From contig NZ_BMVM01000022.1 in the NCBI RefSeq assembly GCF_014650715.1, forward strand, positions 1 to 64,000: a stretch of DNA of 64,000 nt, in the 5' to 3' direction. Shown piece after piece: positions 34,396-42,040 of this stretch (positions within the stretch are counted from its first letter, which is position 1; the number at the start of each line of letters is the position of its first letter). The stretch comes from Streptomyces bluensis (GTDB lineage: Bacteria; Actinomycetota; Actinomycetes; Streptomycetales; Streptomycetaceae). The position numbers and the translations under genes are program-made. Under the pieces are notes generated by a model. That model saw only the letters and a program-made list of their open reading frames with translations, was not told the origin of the DNA and did no database searches.

Positions 34396-34917
34396 CTACG
34401 ACGTGGCGCGCTCCCCAGCCACCGGGTAGTTCAGCAGGGCGAACCGCGCCAGGGAACGGACCTGGTCGAAGGTCTTGAGGGTGTCCAGGTCCTCCAGGCC
34501 GAACCAGGCGGCCCCGTGCACTTCTTCGAGCTGCGCCTCCACGGCCTGTTCCCGGGTGCCCGGCTGCCGCTGGACGTAGAAGAACTGGACCAGCGCCGGC
34601 GTCGGAAAGCCTTCGCGTTCGATGTCCACATAGAACGGCACGGGTTCAGGAGTGGCGTTGTGGTCGGCCGGGTGGATGGCCGGCTGGCTGGAGATCGCCT
34701 CCACCAGCAGCCCCGTCTCCTCCTTGAACTCGCGCACCGCCGTGCCCGCGAAGGACTCCCCGGGCTCGATATGACCGCCCGGCGGAACCCATTTGTCGAA
34801 GCGGTTGTGGTGTACAAGCAGCACTTTGCCGCGCTCGACGAGGTAGCCGGAGCAGCAGTACACCAGACCGATATCGCGGGCGGTCTGGCCGTCGTGGATC
34901 AGAATCGAGCGAGGCAC
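34396..34917 (-). CDS. NUDIX hydrolase
   Basis: A 173-residue protein with the Nudix box in VPPGGHIEPGESFAGTAVRE then FKEETGLLVE; all catalytic Glu residues are present. The C-terminus has EVHGAAWFGLEDLDTLKTFD, typical of ADP-sugar or (d)NTP-type NUDIX enzymes. I start at the GTG 34917 (PRSILIHDG), though an in-frame ATG lies six codons upstream. It is divergent from the cyclophane genes and shares with them the palindrome-rich control region. Confidence 0.82.
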   Translation of the reverse strand: MPRSILIHDGQTARDIGLVYCCSGYLVERGKVLLVHHNRFDKWVPPGGHIEPGESFAGTAVREFKEETGLLVEAISSQPAIHPADHNATPEPVPFYVDIEREGFPTPALVQFFYVQRQPGTREQAVEAQLEEVHGAAWFGLEDLDTLKTFDQVRSLARFALLNYPVAGERATS

Positions 34918-34981
34918 CCCGCCACGATATCCCACAGGGAAGCACTCGAACTCCCGTGCAGGTGTAGCTACTTCAGCGCAG

Positions 34982-35055
34982 TGTCATTGCCGCGCCGATG
35001 ACATGTCATCGGCAATGACAGCGCGATGTCATCGCGTACACGTCATCGCGGGTCG
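34982..35055. promoter_or_regulatory. TGTCAT/ATGACA palindrome cluster, candidate operator
   Basis: TGTCATTGCCG (34982-34992) and CGGCAATGACA (35010-35020) are an 11-bp inverted repeat enclosing the perfect 20-bp palindrome GCCGATGACATGTCATCGGC (34994-35013). GCGATGTCATCGC (35023-35035) and ACGTCATCGCG follow. Such stacked half-sites between divergent genes suggest binding of a dimeric regulator controlling the radical SAM operon. Confidence 0.65.
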
Positions 35056-35131
35056 GATCGTGGTCGCATCCCGCTCCGCGGCACCCGCCGCAGGCCGGCG
35101 TTGCCCTCTGTCCGTTGAGGAGAGGACCCTG

Positions 35132-36283
35132 ATGCGCTCTCGCCCCTTCCCGTGGCGTGCCCGTTACCAGCAGCGGTTCGCGGCCCCGCAGACCGTGGTG
35201 GTCCAGCCCACGACCTGGTGTAATCTGGACTGCCGGTACTGCTACCTGCCGTTTCGCAAGCTCAAGCACCAGATGCCCCTGGAGGTGGCCGAGGCCCTGG
35301 CGCAGGCGGTGGCCCAGTTCGACGACAGCGGCCATCCGATCGGCATCGTCTGGCACGGCGGGGAGCCGCTCGCCGTGGGCCAGCAGAAGTTCGCCGCCCT
35401 GCTCGCGCCGTTTGAGGCCCTGCGGCGGGCGGGCCGAGTCCACCACTATGTGCAGACCAACGCGACGCTGATCACCGAGACGTGGTGCGACCTGCTGGCC
35501 GCGTACGACGTCCGCGTCGGGGTGAGCATCGACGGCCCGGCCGCCTTGAACGCCGAGCGCGTCGACCTGCGAGGCAAGCCCACCTTCGACCGGATCCTGC
35601 GCGGCATCTCGCAGCTGCGCGAGAACGGCATCCCGTTCTCCGTCATCTCGGTGGTCGGCACCCTGGGCATCGCGATGCCGGAGGAGCTGCTGGAGTTCTT
35701 GACCTCTCTGGGCGGCCATTCGGTGGGCTTCAACATCGAGGAGATCGAAGGGGTCAACACCGACCGGCAGCCGCCCACCGCGGTCCAGGCCGAGGAGTTC
35801 TGGCGCCGCACCCTCACCTGGGCCCGCGAGCATCCTGGCGCCCCGGCGGTCCGGGAAGTCGAACGGCTCGCCGAGTACCTCCAGCTGATCCGTTCCGGCC
35901 AGAGAGCTGAGTGGGACGGGCGCCGTCTCGACCCGATCCCCACCGTCTCCTGGAAGGGTGACGTGGTCCTGCTCTCCCCGGAACTCGCGGACACAGCGGC
36001 GCCCGAGTACGGCGACTTCGTGGCTGGCAACATCCTCGACCGCCCCCTGCCCGAGATCCTCCGTGATGCTCACCGGCTGCGCTACGTACGCGACTTTCTC
36101 ACCGGCCTGGACCGCTGCCAGGCCGAATGCGAGTTCTTCGACTTCTGCCGCGGCGCACAGGCCGCCAACCGCTACTTCGAGAACGGCGACCTCACGACCA
36201 CCGAGACCAACTACTGCCGGGTCTCCCGGCAGGCCCTGGTCAGGGCCCTGTCCACGCTCGCAACCAAGGAGGCTGTTGCATGA
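35132..36283 (+). CDS. amcB: Radical SAM/SPASM peptide maturase (cyclophane-forming type)
   Basis: A 383-residue enzyme. The 4Fe-4S/SAM motif is CNLDCRYC (Cys30, Cys34, Cys37), the SAM-binding GGEP is in IVWHGGEPLAVG, and NATLITETW and VGVSIDGP follow. The C-terminal SPASM-type cluster has Cys residues in CQAECEFFDFC and YCRVSRQAL. Its TGA overlaps the precursor ATG. The aromatic-Asp-Asn motifs of that precursor are the type of site crosslinked by three-residue cyclophane-forming enzymes, so it should join aromatic carbons to Asn beta-carbons. The symbol is from memory of the Amc family naming; the class is firmer than the name. Confidence 0.85.
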   Translation: MRSRPFPWRARYQQRFAAPQTVVVQPTTWCNLDCRYCYLPFRKLKHQMPLEVAEALAQAVAQFDDSGHPIGIVWHGGEPLAVGQQKFAALLAPFEALRRAGRVHHYVQTNATLITETWCDLLAAYDVRVGVSIDGPAALNAERVDLRGKPTFDRILRGISQLRENGIPFSVISVVGTLGIAMPEELLEFLTSLGGHSVGFNIEEIEGVNTDRQPPTAVQAEEFWRRTLTWAREHPGAPAVREVERLAEYLQLIRSGQRAEWDGRRLDPIPTVSWKGDVVLLSPELADTAAPEYGDFVAGNILDRPLPEILRDAHRLRYVRDFLTGLDRCQAECEFFDFCRGAQAANRYFENGDLTTTETNYCRVSRQALVRALSTLATKEAVA

Positions 36284-36471
36284 AGATCCTGGACCGACTC
36301 GCCACATCCGGCACCCCCGTCGTGATGGAGTTGATAGCCACGCACGACGCCCCGCCCCCGGTGATCGTTGAAGGAGCGTGGGACAACCGGCCCACGTGGG
36401 ACAACTGGGCGAAGAACCCGGCTCCCTTCGACAACCGCCCGACCTGGGACAACTGGAACAAGAAGCAGTAA
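36280..36471 (+). CDS. amcA: RiPP precursor with four aromatic-Asp-Asn motifs
   Basis: A 63-residue peptide. The leader (residues 1-33) starts MKILDRLATSGTPVVMELIA. The core has WDN at 34-36, WDN at 40-42, FDN at 50-52 and WDN at 56-58, plus WAK at 43-45 and WNK at 59-61, as two copies of a 16-residue unit. Each aromatic-x-Asn/Lys triad fits a three-residue cyclophane site. It overlaps the maturase stop by ATGA, ensuring coupled translation, and a strong hairpin follows. No dedicated protease or exporter gene is adjacent, so leader removal and export may use host functions. The symbol is from memory of the AmcA family. Confidence 0.82.
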   Translation: MKILDRLATSGTPVVMELIATHDAPPPVIVEGAWDNRPTWDNWAKNPAPFDNRPTWDNWNKKQ

Positions 36472-36478
36472 GCCGCGC

Positions 36479-36512
36479 CGCTGCTGGCACGCCCCTGGGC
36501 GTGCCAGCAGCG
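36479..36512 (+). terminator. Strong hairpin after the precursor gene (attenuator-like)
   Basis: CGCTGCTGGCACGCCC (36479-36494) pairs perfectly with GGGCGTGCCAGCAGCG (36497-36512), 16 bp, seven bases after the precursor stop and 35 bp before the next gene. It would stabilise or partly terminate the maturase-precursor transcript, lowering expression of the downstream genes. Confidence 0.75.
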
Positions 36513-36546
36513 CCGGCGACCGAGCCACCGCGCTGAAAGGCTGTTG

Positions 36547-37233
36547 ATGGACACCCGCACGATCCGCCGTACGAGCGTCACCCTCCCCGCCCTGAACGAG
36601 CCGGGCCTCTACCTCTCCAACGTCACCTCGCTGGAGGGCGGCCGTGGCCGGGTGGCGGAGTTCCACTACGCCGACGCCGACCTGCGGGACCTCGACCTGG
36701 CCGACACCCACCTGATGGACGGGCGGATCACCGGCCTCAAGGCCCAGCGCACCCGCCTGGAGAAGCTCCGCGTCGACTCCGTGGAGTTCACCGGCTGCGA
36801 CCTGGCCTCCCTGCAGTGGACCGACAGCAAGATCTCCCGAACCGTCTTCCGCGACTGCAAGCTCATGGGCGCCTCACTCGAAGACGTCACGCTCGACAAC
36901 GTCATGTTCGAGAACTGCAAGATCGACTACAGCACCCTCACCCGCGTCCGGGCCACCGGCCCCGTGATCTTCGCCAAGTGCTCGCTGCGCGAGACCACCT
37001 TCGCCGCCGCTGACCTCGGCGCCGCCCTGATCGACGACTGTGATCTACGGCTGACCGAGTTCGACGGCGGGAAGTACCGCGGCCTGGACCTCCGGGGCAA
37101 CGACCTCTCCCAGCTTCGCGGCCTCGCCTCGCTCAAGCAGGTCGTCATCGACCGCGCCCAGACGCTCCAGCTGGCGGAGGCCCTCGCCGCCGAGCTGGAC
37201 GTCACCTTCGGTGAAGACCTCGACGACAAGTAG
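36547..37233 (+). CDS. Pentapeptide-repeat-like protein of the cyclophane locus
   Basis: A 228-residue protein. From ~residue 35 it shows A(D/N)LxX-like repeats: YADADLRDLDLADTHLMDG, EFTGCDLASLQW, TVFRDCKLMGASLEDVTLDN, CSLRETTFAAADLGAALIDD and RGLDLRGNDLSQLRGLASLK. These predict a right-handed quadrilateral beta-helix. A short helical tail (AEALAAELDVTFGEDL) follows. Such proteins can mimic DNA or act as scaffolds or self-resistance factors. The ATG at 36547 is preferred to the adjacent TTG. A truncated paralogue lies at 17.9 kb. Confidence 0.8.
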   Translation: MDTRTIRRTSVTLPALNEPGLYLSNVTSLEGGRGRVAEFHYADADLRDLDLADTHLMDGRITGLKAQRTRLEKLRVDSVEFTGCDLASLQWTDSKISRTVFRDCKLMGASLEDVTLDNVMFENCKIDYSTLTRVRATGPVIFAKCSLRETTFAAADLGAALIDDCDLRLTEFDGGKYRGLDLRGNDLSQLRGLASLKQVVIDRAQTLQLAEALAAELDVTFGEDLDDK

Positions 37234-37262
37234 CCCCGCACCTGCCCCAGGGAGGCACGGCC

Positions 37263-37988
37263 ATGGGCCCGCGACTCGTATTCGACACGTTCGACGACAT
37301 ACGCGGCCGGTGCGACACCACACCGGTCCGGCAGACCGGCAGCGAGCCCGGCTACGACCTCGGCGCTGTCGTCCCCAGCGACGACTGGGCACCCCTCACC
37401 GCCGACGAGGCCGAGCGGCACCAGGCCGACGACTCGGCGCCGGACAGCATCCGCATCGAGCTCGTACGCCGACCGCTGCCGCCGCTCGACCCGGACGACC
37501 TGTCCGGCCGACTCGAAACCGCCGCCCGCCTCGACCCCCTCAACGGCCGCTGGCCCACCACCCTCCTGGGGTGCGCGTCCAGCCCCGGCAACTGGACCAC
37601 CACCACAGAGGACTCCGCCACCGGCCGACGCATCGGTCTGCACGTCGACAACTTCGACCGGCTGCCGTACCCCAGACGCCACCTGGGCCGCCGCCGTCTC
37701 TGCCTCAACCTCGGCCCCGGCCCGCGTTACCTCCTCATCGCCGACCACGACATCCAGCAGATCTGCCGTAGCCTCCACACCGACCTGGACCGCCACCACC
37801 CCCACACCGAGGACATCCGCCGGTACGTCGCCGCAGGACACCAGCTGCGCTGCCTGCGCATCCGCCTCGAACCGGGCGACGGCTACATAGCTCCGACCGA
37901 GTTCCTTGCTCACGACGGCTCGACCGCCGGAATCGACCAGCCCTCCGTCGCCGCCTTCTGGCTCGGCCAGCCACCGAACGCGTCATGA
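37263..37988 (+). CDS. Conserved unknown of the cyclophane locus
   Basis: A 241-residue protein of no family I know. The start MGPRLVFDTFDDIRGRCD is shared with the partial copy at 17.4 kb, so the pair pentapeptide-unknown is a conserved unit. Later parts include RLCLNLGPGPRYLLIADHDI and RRYVAAGHQLRCLRIRLEPG. No transmembrane segment or catalytic motif is seen. Its stop overlaps the next gene's ATG (ATGA). Confidence 0.72.
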   Translation: MGPRLVFDTFDDIRGRCDTTPVRQTGSEPGYDLGAVVPSDDWAPLTADEAERHQADDSAPDSIRIELVRRPLPPLDPDDLSGRLETAARLDPLNGRWPTTLLGCASSPGNWTTTTEDSATGRRIGLHVDNFDRLPYPRRHLGRRRLCLNLGPGPRYLLIADHDIQQICRSLHTDLDRHHPHTEDIRRYVAAGHQLRCLRIRLEPGDGYIAPTEFLAHDGSTAGIDQPSVAAFWLGQPPNAS

Positions 37989-38542
37989 CCGATCAGCCGC
38001 GAAACCGAGTTCAAGGACCGGGAGACCCGAGCATGGACGCGAGGGCGCCGCACCCCGCGCTCGACCCTGCCATCGCCTGGCCCACGCTCGGCATGTGGGT
38101 CCGATGGGACCGCGAGCGTCTCGACCTCGTGTCGCTGGCGCCCGCACGTGGCGCCAAAGCAGAGCAAGTCCTGCTGCCGTGCTCCCCGGAACTCCTGATA
38201 CAGCTCGGGAAAATCTCGCTCGACGGCAGCCGTGCCGGCCTGTACGCCGTGCGCCTGACGGAGGACGGTGCGGACCACCGTCTGGTGCTCTGCCAGCGAG
38301 GTTGGGAAAGTTCGGTCCGGATCAGCGGAGCCGTGTCCTCGATAGCGGAGCCGTTGTACGGGAAGACACGGGCGGCCATGCTCGCGGCCGGCCGGGAGCA
38401 GAGAGCCGCAGGGAACCAAGACGAGGCAGCGCAGTGGAGCGCGATGGCCCGTCAACTGCTGATGGCCAAGCGGGCGAGTCGGCGCGGACGCAGTGTCCGA
38501 ACCGTCTCGGGCGGACTGCCGACACTCGGCAAGCACGGATGA
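37985..38542 (+). CDS. Unknown protein at the end of the cyclophane operon
   Basis: A 185-residue soluble protein with GMWVRWDRERLDLVSLAPAR, LYAVRLTEDGADHRLVLCQR and a helical, basic C-terminus (QWSAMARQLLMAKRASRRGR). No family is recognised. It is coupled by ATGA to the previous gene. It may be the last gene of the operon, since the next gene begins 200 bp later with its own ribosome site. Confidence 0.6.
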   Translation: MTDQPRNRVQGPGDPSMDARAPHPALDPAIAWPTLGMWVRWDRERLDLVSLAPARGAKAEQVLLPCSPELLIQLGKISLDGSRAGLYAVRLTEDGADHRLVLCQRGWESSVRISGAVSSIAEPLYGKTRAAMLAAGREQRAAGNQDEAAQWSAMARQLLMAKRASRRGRSVRTVSGGLPTLGKHG

Positions 38543-38741
38543 CTGGAAGGACGAACTATGGCAAAACTCCGGGCGTTGCCTTCCGAGGCCAGCTGAGGAG
38601 GGGGACCAGGCGCACGTGCCCGGTCTCCGGGTGCAGGCGGACATCACGGTCATTGGCGCGGGAAGCGCGGCCGGTTTCGGTCCGGGGACCTTAACGTGGG
38701 CGACGACCAGCGACAGTAGGCATCGGGAGGTCTCGGCGACG

Positions 38742-39275
38742 ATGGCTTGGACGCGGACATCGACCGAACTCGTCCATCAGGGCCCCTTCGTATCCCTGCG
38801 CCGGGACTCCGTACTCCGACCCGACGGGAGCGCCGGCACCTACGAGCACGTGACGGTCGATGACGCAGCCCGGGTTGTCGCGCTCGATGGTCAGGGGCAA
38901 GTCGCGCTCGTCGAGGACGACTTCTACCTTCAGCAGCGACGCGTCCTGCACCTTCCTGGTGGCGGTTGTGGGGGCCAGGATCCATATAACGCGGCGCTTC
39001 GGGAGCTGGAGGAAGAGACGGGCCTTGTCGCTGGCCAACTGCTTCCGCTGGGTGTCATCGATCCGCTGCCGTCAACTACATCCGCGAGAACGCATCTATT
39101 CCTCGCCACCGACCTGAGGCCGGGCACGGTGCAGCGAGACGACACCGAGGTTGGAATGACGCTGCAGTGGTGGCCGATCCATGATGCCGTTGAGGCCGTC
39201 CTTGCAGGAAGGATCACCGAAGCGGGCAGTGTCAGCGCGCTGCTATTGGCAGAGCGGGCTCACCGGCCCTACTAG
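38742..39275 (+). CDS. NUDIX hydrolase (ADP-ribose pyrophosphatase-like)
   Basis: A 177-residue protein. The start TSTELVHQGPFVSLRRDSVL and YEHVTVDDAARVVALDGQGQ are typical of the NudF/ADP-ribose pyrophosphatase type. The Nudix box is LPGGGCGGQDPYNAALRELE then EETGLVAGQLL. The GTG/ATG-rich frame upstream is ignored: the ATG at 38742 gives the family N-terminus and has GGGAGG upstream. It could be an addition to the cyclophane locus, but the 200-bp spacing argues for a separate unit. Confidence 0.82.
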   Translation: MAWTRTSTELVHQGPFVSLRRDSVLRPDGSAGTYEHVTVDDAARVVALDGQGQVALVEDDFYLQQRRVLHLPGGGCGGQDPYNAALRELEEETGLVAGQLLPLGVIDPLPSTTSARTHLFLATDLRPGTVQRDDTEVGMTLQWWPIHDAVEAVLAGRITEAGSVSALLLAERAHRPY

Positions 39276-39343
39276 GTGTTTGCTGACCCACCGGCGTTAC
39301 ACGTGGGAAAAGGCGAGGCCAGGCCAGTGTGCTCCTGGGACGT

Positions 39344-39874
39344 TCATGCAGCGTGCCACGCCGCGGGGACGTTGTGTCCGGTGTACTGGGTGAGCCGGGA
39401 TTGTAGTTCAGCCAGCACCTCGATGGCACCCTGTGTCCTGGCGCGGGCCACCTCGTAGCGCGGCCACGCGCGCAGCACCGAAGGATCGGGCCATTCCCGG
39501 TCCATGGCCGTCGCCGGCTCATCCTGGCCAGGCAGAGAGTGCTGCGCGCAGAAGTCGGCCCAGCTCTCGCTGGTCAGGGAAAGATCCGCAGCCGCCCTGC
39601 CCGCCGCGATAGCGGTCGTGTGCAAGGGATGATCCGGTTCGAGCGCGGTGAACAGTTCCTCGACGGCCTTGTACACCTTCGCGCTCTGCTCGATGGCCTC
39701 CCCGACGACGTGGTCCAGGTCATACTCCCTGTCGGTGTACGTCCATACCAGCGGAGCCAGGCTGGCGAGTGCGAGCTGTGCTCTGCGGGCCGCCATCTGC
39801 TGCGCGGATTCGCCGTTTCCGGACTTTCCCCTCCTCCATCGGCTCCATGCCACGTCCGTCCGCTCCTCTCGCAT
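39344..39874 (-). CDS. Hypothetical protein
   Basis: A 176-residue helical protein of unknown family. It has AARRAQLALASLAPLVWTYT, YDLDHVVGEAIEQSAKVYKA and LAELQSRLTQYTGHNV, with no cysteines that would suggest metal binding and no membrane segment. The ATG at 39874 (MREERTDVAW) is chosen because codons upstream look non-coding. A ~160-bp gap separates it from the TPR gene transcribed in the same direction. Confidence 0.6.
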   Translation of the reverse strand: MREERTDVAWSRWRRGKSGNGESAQQMAARRAQLALASLAPLVWTYTDREYDLDHVVGEAIEQSAKVYKAVEELFTALEPDHPLHTTAIAAGRAAADLSLTSESWADFCAQHSLPGQDEPATAMDREWPDPSVLRAWPRYEVARARTQGAIEVLAELQSRLTQYTGHNVPAAWHAA

Positions 39875-40036
39875 AGCCCATCCCTCGGGTCTGTCAGACA
39901 CTTTGCCAGCACGAAGCCGACCGCAACCAGGGAGTCGCCCGTACTGCCGGGGGCAGTGCCCGACGGTGGTGCGCCTGCCGTCCGGTCCCCGTGTGCCGAC
40001 GCCGTTCGGGAACACGTGACACTGGCGCGTGTGCGG

Positions 40037-41770
40037 TCACCTCGCTGGCCGCCCGGGGCCGAGCCCGGCCGCCTGTCCCAGCTCGGTCTCCTTTTCGCGG
40101 CATCTCTGCAGCAGTTCCTCGTCCTGGAGTTCCTCGGCAAGCTCAGCGAGGAGGGTGAGTGCCGTGCCGTAGAGCCGGTAGCGGGCGTGGCGAGCGGCGT
40201 GCTCGGCGGCGTCCACGGCCGCGGAAAGGGCCGGGCCGTGTTGTCGGAGGGCGCGGTATGCCGAAGCACGGGCCAGGTCGGCGTCCGCGTCGGACGGGGC
40301 GGCGCCGGACAGGAGGGCCAATGCCTCCTCCGCGCGCCCCGCCGCGACCAGGGCGTGCCCGAGCCGGGCGGTCGCCAGGGCGGCGTCGGCATGGTCCTGG
40401 GCCTGGGTGTAGCAGTGGCGGGCCTGCTGCCAGGCGGGTACCGGGTCTCGGTCGCGGTCCTCGTCCAGTTCGGCGCGGGTCTGCCAGATCAGGCCGCGCA
40501 GCCGGTCACTGGTGACCAGGGTCAGCATCTCCTGGGCGCTGGCGATGGCCTTGTCCGCCCGCTCGCGGTTGTCTGGGTAGCCGCACAGCAGCTCCAGGCC
40601 GGCGAGTTGGGTGCGCAGCTCGGCCTGGACGTCGATCGCGCCGTCCCACAGTGCCGCCTCGGCACCGCAGGTGTGGCTCTCCTGCCAGTAGGACTGATAG
40701 ACCCGCGCGTCGTACAGGGGCCGAAGGGCCATCGCCAGCCGCCATACATCCTGGTGCCACTGGACGTGTGTGATCGTCTGCATGAGCTGGGTCACGGTGT
40801 GCTGCTCGGCGTCCAGCACTTCGATTGCCGCCCGGCGCTCGGCGTCATCGGCGGCGGGCGAGGTGCAGGTGACGGCGGCTTCTTCGACCACCTTCAGGCA
40901 GGCATCAGTGATCTGCCGCAGCACGTGCAGCCGGTCCTGGGGCGGCTCGGCGGTGGCCTGGGCCCGCGCGTGAGTCAGGGCGTGCTCGCGCAGCCGGAAC
41001 CGGCCTTCCGCGCCTGCCGACACCAGCAGTCCGGCCTCCGTCAGTTCCGTGATGGCCGTCTGGCCGGCGGAGTCAAGCAGGGCGCGGGCCAGGGCGGGGC
41101 CGATAGTGGGCGCGGGCAGGTGCCCCAGCAGCCGGTACAAGACGCTGGCCGGCTTCGTCAGCCTCCTCACCGCGGCGTCCAGGTCCTCACTTGGCGGGGC
41201 AGGGCTGGCCAGGTTCAGGAAGACAACGTCGCCGTGCAGGCTCAGCCCGGGAAGCGACCGGTTGCTACCCACCAGCAGCATGCCCTGCGCGCATGCCGCA
41301 ATCGCGGCCTCCGGCACGTGGGACACGCCGTCGACCACGATGACGATCCGGCGCTGCGCTGCGACCTGCTGCAGTGTGTGGTAGCGATCGGCGTACCGGG
41401 CCGGGATGAACTCCTCCCACATACCCAGAGCGCGCAGGTGGCGGGCCAGCATCACGTCCGGGTCTCCGGCGCCGTCGCGGCGGACGTCGTGCATGTCGAA
41501 GTACAGCTGCCCGTCGGGAAACTGTGCGGCGTGGCGGCGTACCCAGTCGGCCAGCAGTGCGCGACGCGCTTCCCGGTCGGCCATCTGCACCGCGACGATC
41601 TGGGCCCCGGCGACGGTGGCCTGGTCCAACGCGGCCTGGTGCTCGGCCATCACGGTCCCGAGCCAGATTTCCCTTAGCTGATGAGGCACGGGCAAGGTGC
41701 GCTGGGGCAGCATGATCCTCGCCAGCCGGGTCGCCGGGTCGGTGGTCCCGGAGGTGCCGTCATTCGGCAC
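40037..41770 (-). CDS. STAND-like TPR protein without a recognisable P-loop
   Basis: A 577-residue protein. The first ~270 residues have the layout of a STAND/NB-ARC NTPase (YFDMHDVRRDGAGDPDVMLA, RIVIVVDGVSHVPEAAI as a Walker-B-like strand, MLLVGSNRSLPGL, then winged-helix SPAPPSEDLDAAVRRLTK). The Walker A GxxxxGK is replaced by IVAVQMADREARRALLADWV. The C-terminal half is tetratricopeptide repeats (AWQQARHCYTQAQDHADAAL and ATARLGHALVAAGRAEEALA). The GTG at 41770 has AAGGAG five bases upstream. SARP/AfsR-like regulators have related architecture, but no DNA-binding domain is seen. Confidence 0.7.
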   Translation of the reverse strand: MPNDGTSGTTDPATRLARIMLPQRTLPVPHQLREIWLGTVMAEHQAALDQATVAGAQIVAVQMADREARRALLADWVRRHAAQFPDGQLYFDMHDVRRDGAGDPDVMLARHLRALGMWEEFIPARYADRYHTLQQVAAQRRIVIVVDGVSHVPEAAIAACAQGMLLVGSNRSLPGLSLHGDVVFLNLASPAPPSEDLDAAVRRLTKPASVLYRLLGHLPAPTIGPALARALLDSAGQTAITELTEAGLLVSAGAEGRFRLREHALTHARAQATAEPPQDRLHVLRQITDACLKVVEEAAVTCTSPAADDAERRAAIEVLDAEQHTVTQLMQTITHVQWHQDVWRLAMALRPLYDARVYQSYWQESHTCGAEAALWDGAIDVQAELRTQLAGLELLCGYPDNRERADKAIASAQEMLTLVTSDRLRGLIWQTRAELDEDRDRDPVPAWQQARHCYTQAQDHADAALATARLGHALVAAGRAEEALALLSGAAPSDADADLARASAYRALRQHGPALSAAVDAAEHAARHARYRLYGTALTLLAELAEELQDEELLQRCREKETELGQAAGLGPGRPAR

Positions 41771-42040
41771 GTGTACTCCTTGGTATTGCTCGGCTCACAC
41801 GCCGTGCGGCGCTTCCCGCATCCTGCCACCAGGAAGACCTCCCCGGTCCCGGCACAGGGCTCGTGACGTTCCCCGCCGGGGCGAGTTCTCTTCGGCGCAC
41901 GCAGCCCCGCCGCACCCTGCCCTGCGCACCCCTGGGCGCGCGGCGAGCGCTTAGAAGTCCGGCATGATTTGACCGCGCTGAGCGGCCGGGCCCTGTGCCC
42001 TCGGTCCGTTCACGCGACCAACTGCTCCTAGAATCCAGGC

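Noticed and set aside
35006..36490. 494-codon minus-strand frame across the radical SAM and precursor genes
   Set aside because: The plus strand carries all rSAM/SPASM motifs and the coupled precursor; the antisense frame is low-complexity.
39539..41677. 712-codon plus-strand frame opposite the TPR protein
   Set aside because: Gly/Arg-rich, no domains, and opposite a well-structured TPR protein with its own ribosome site.
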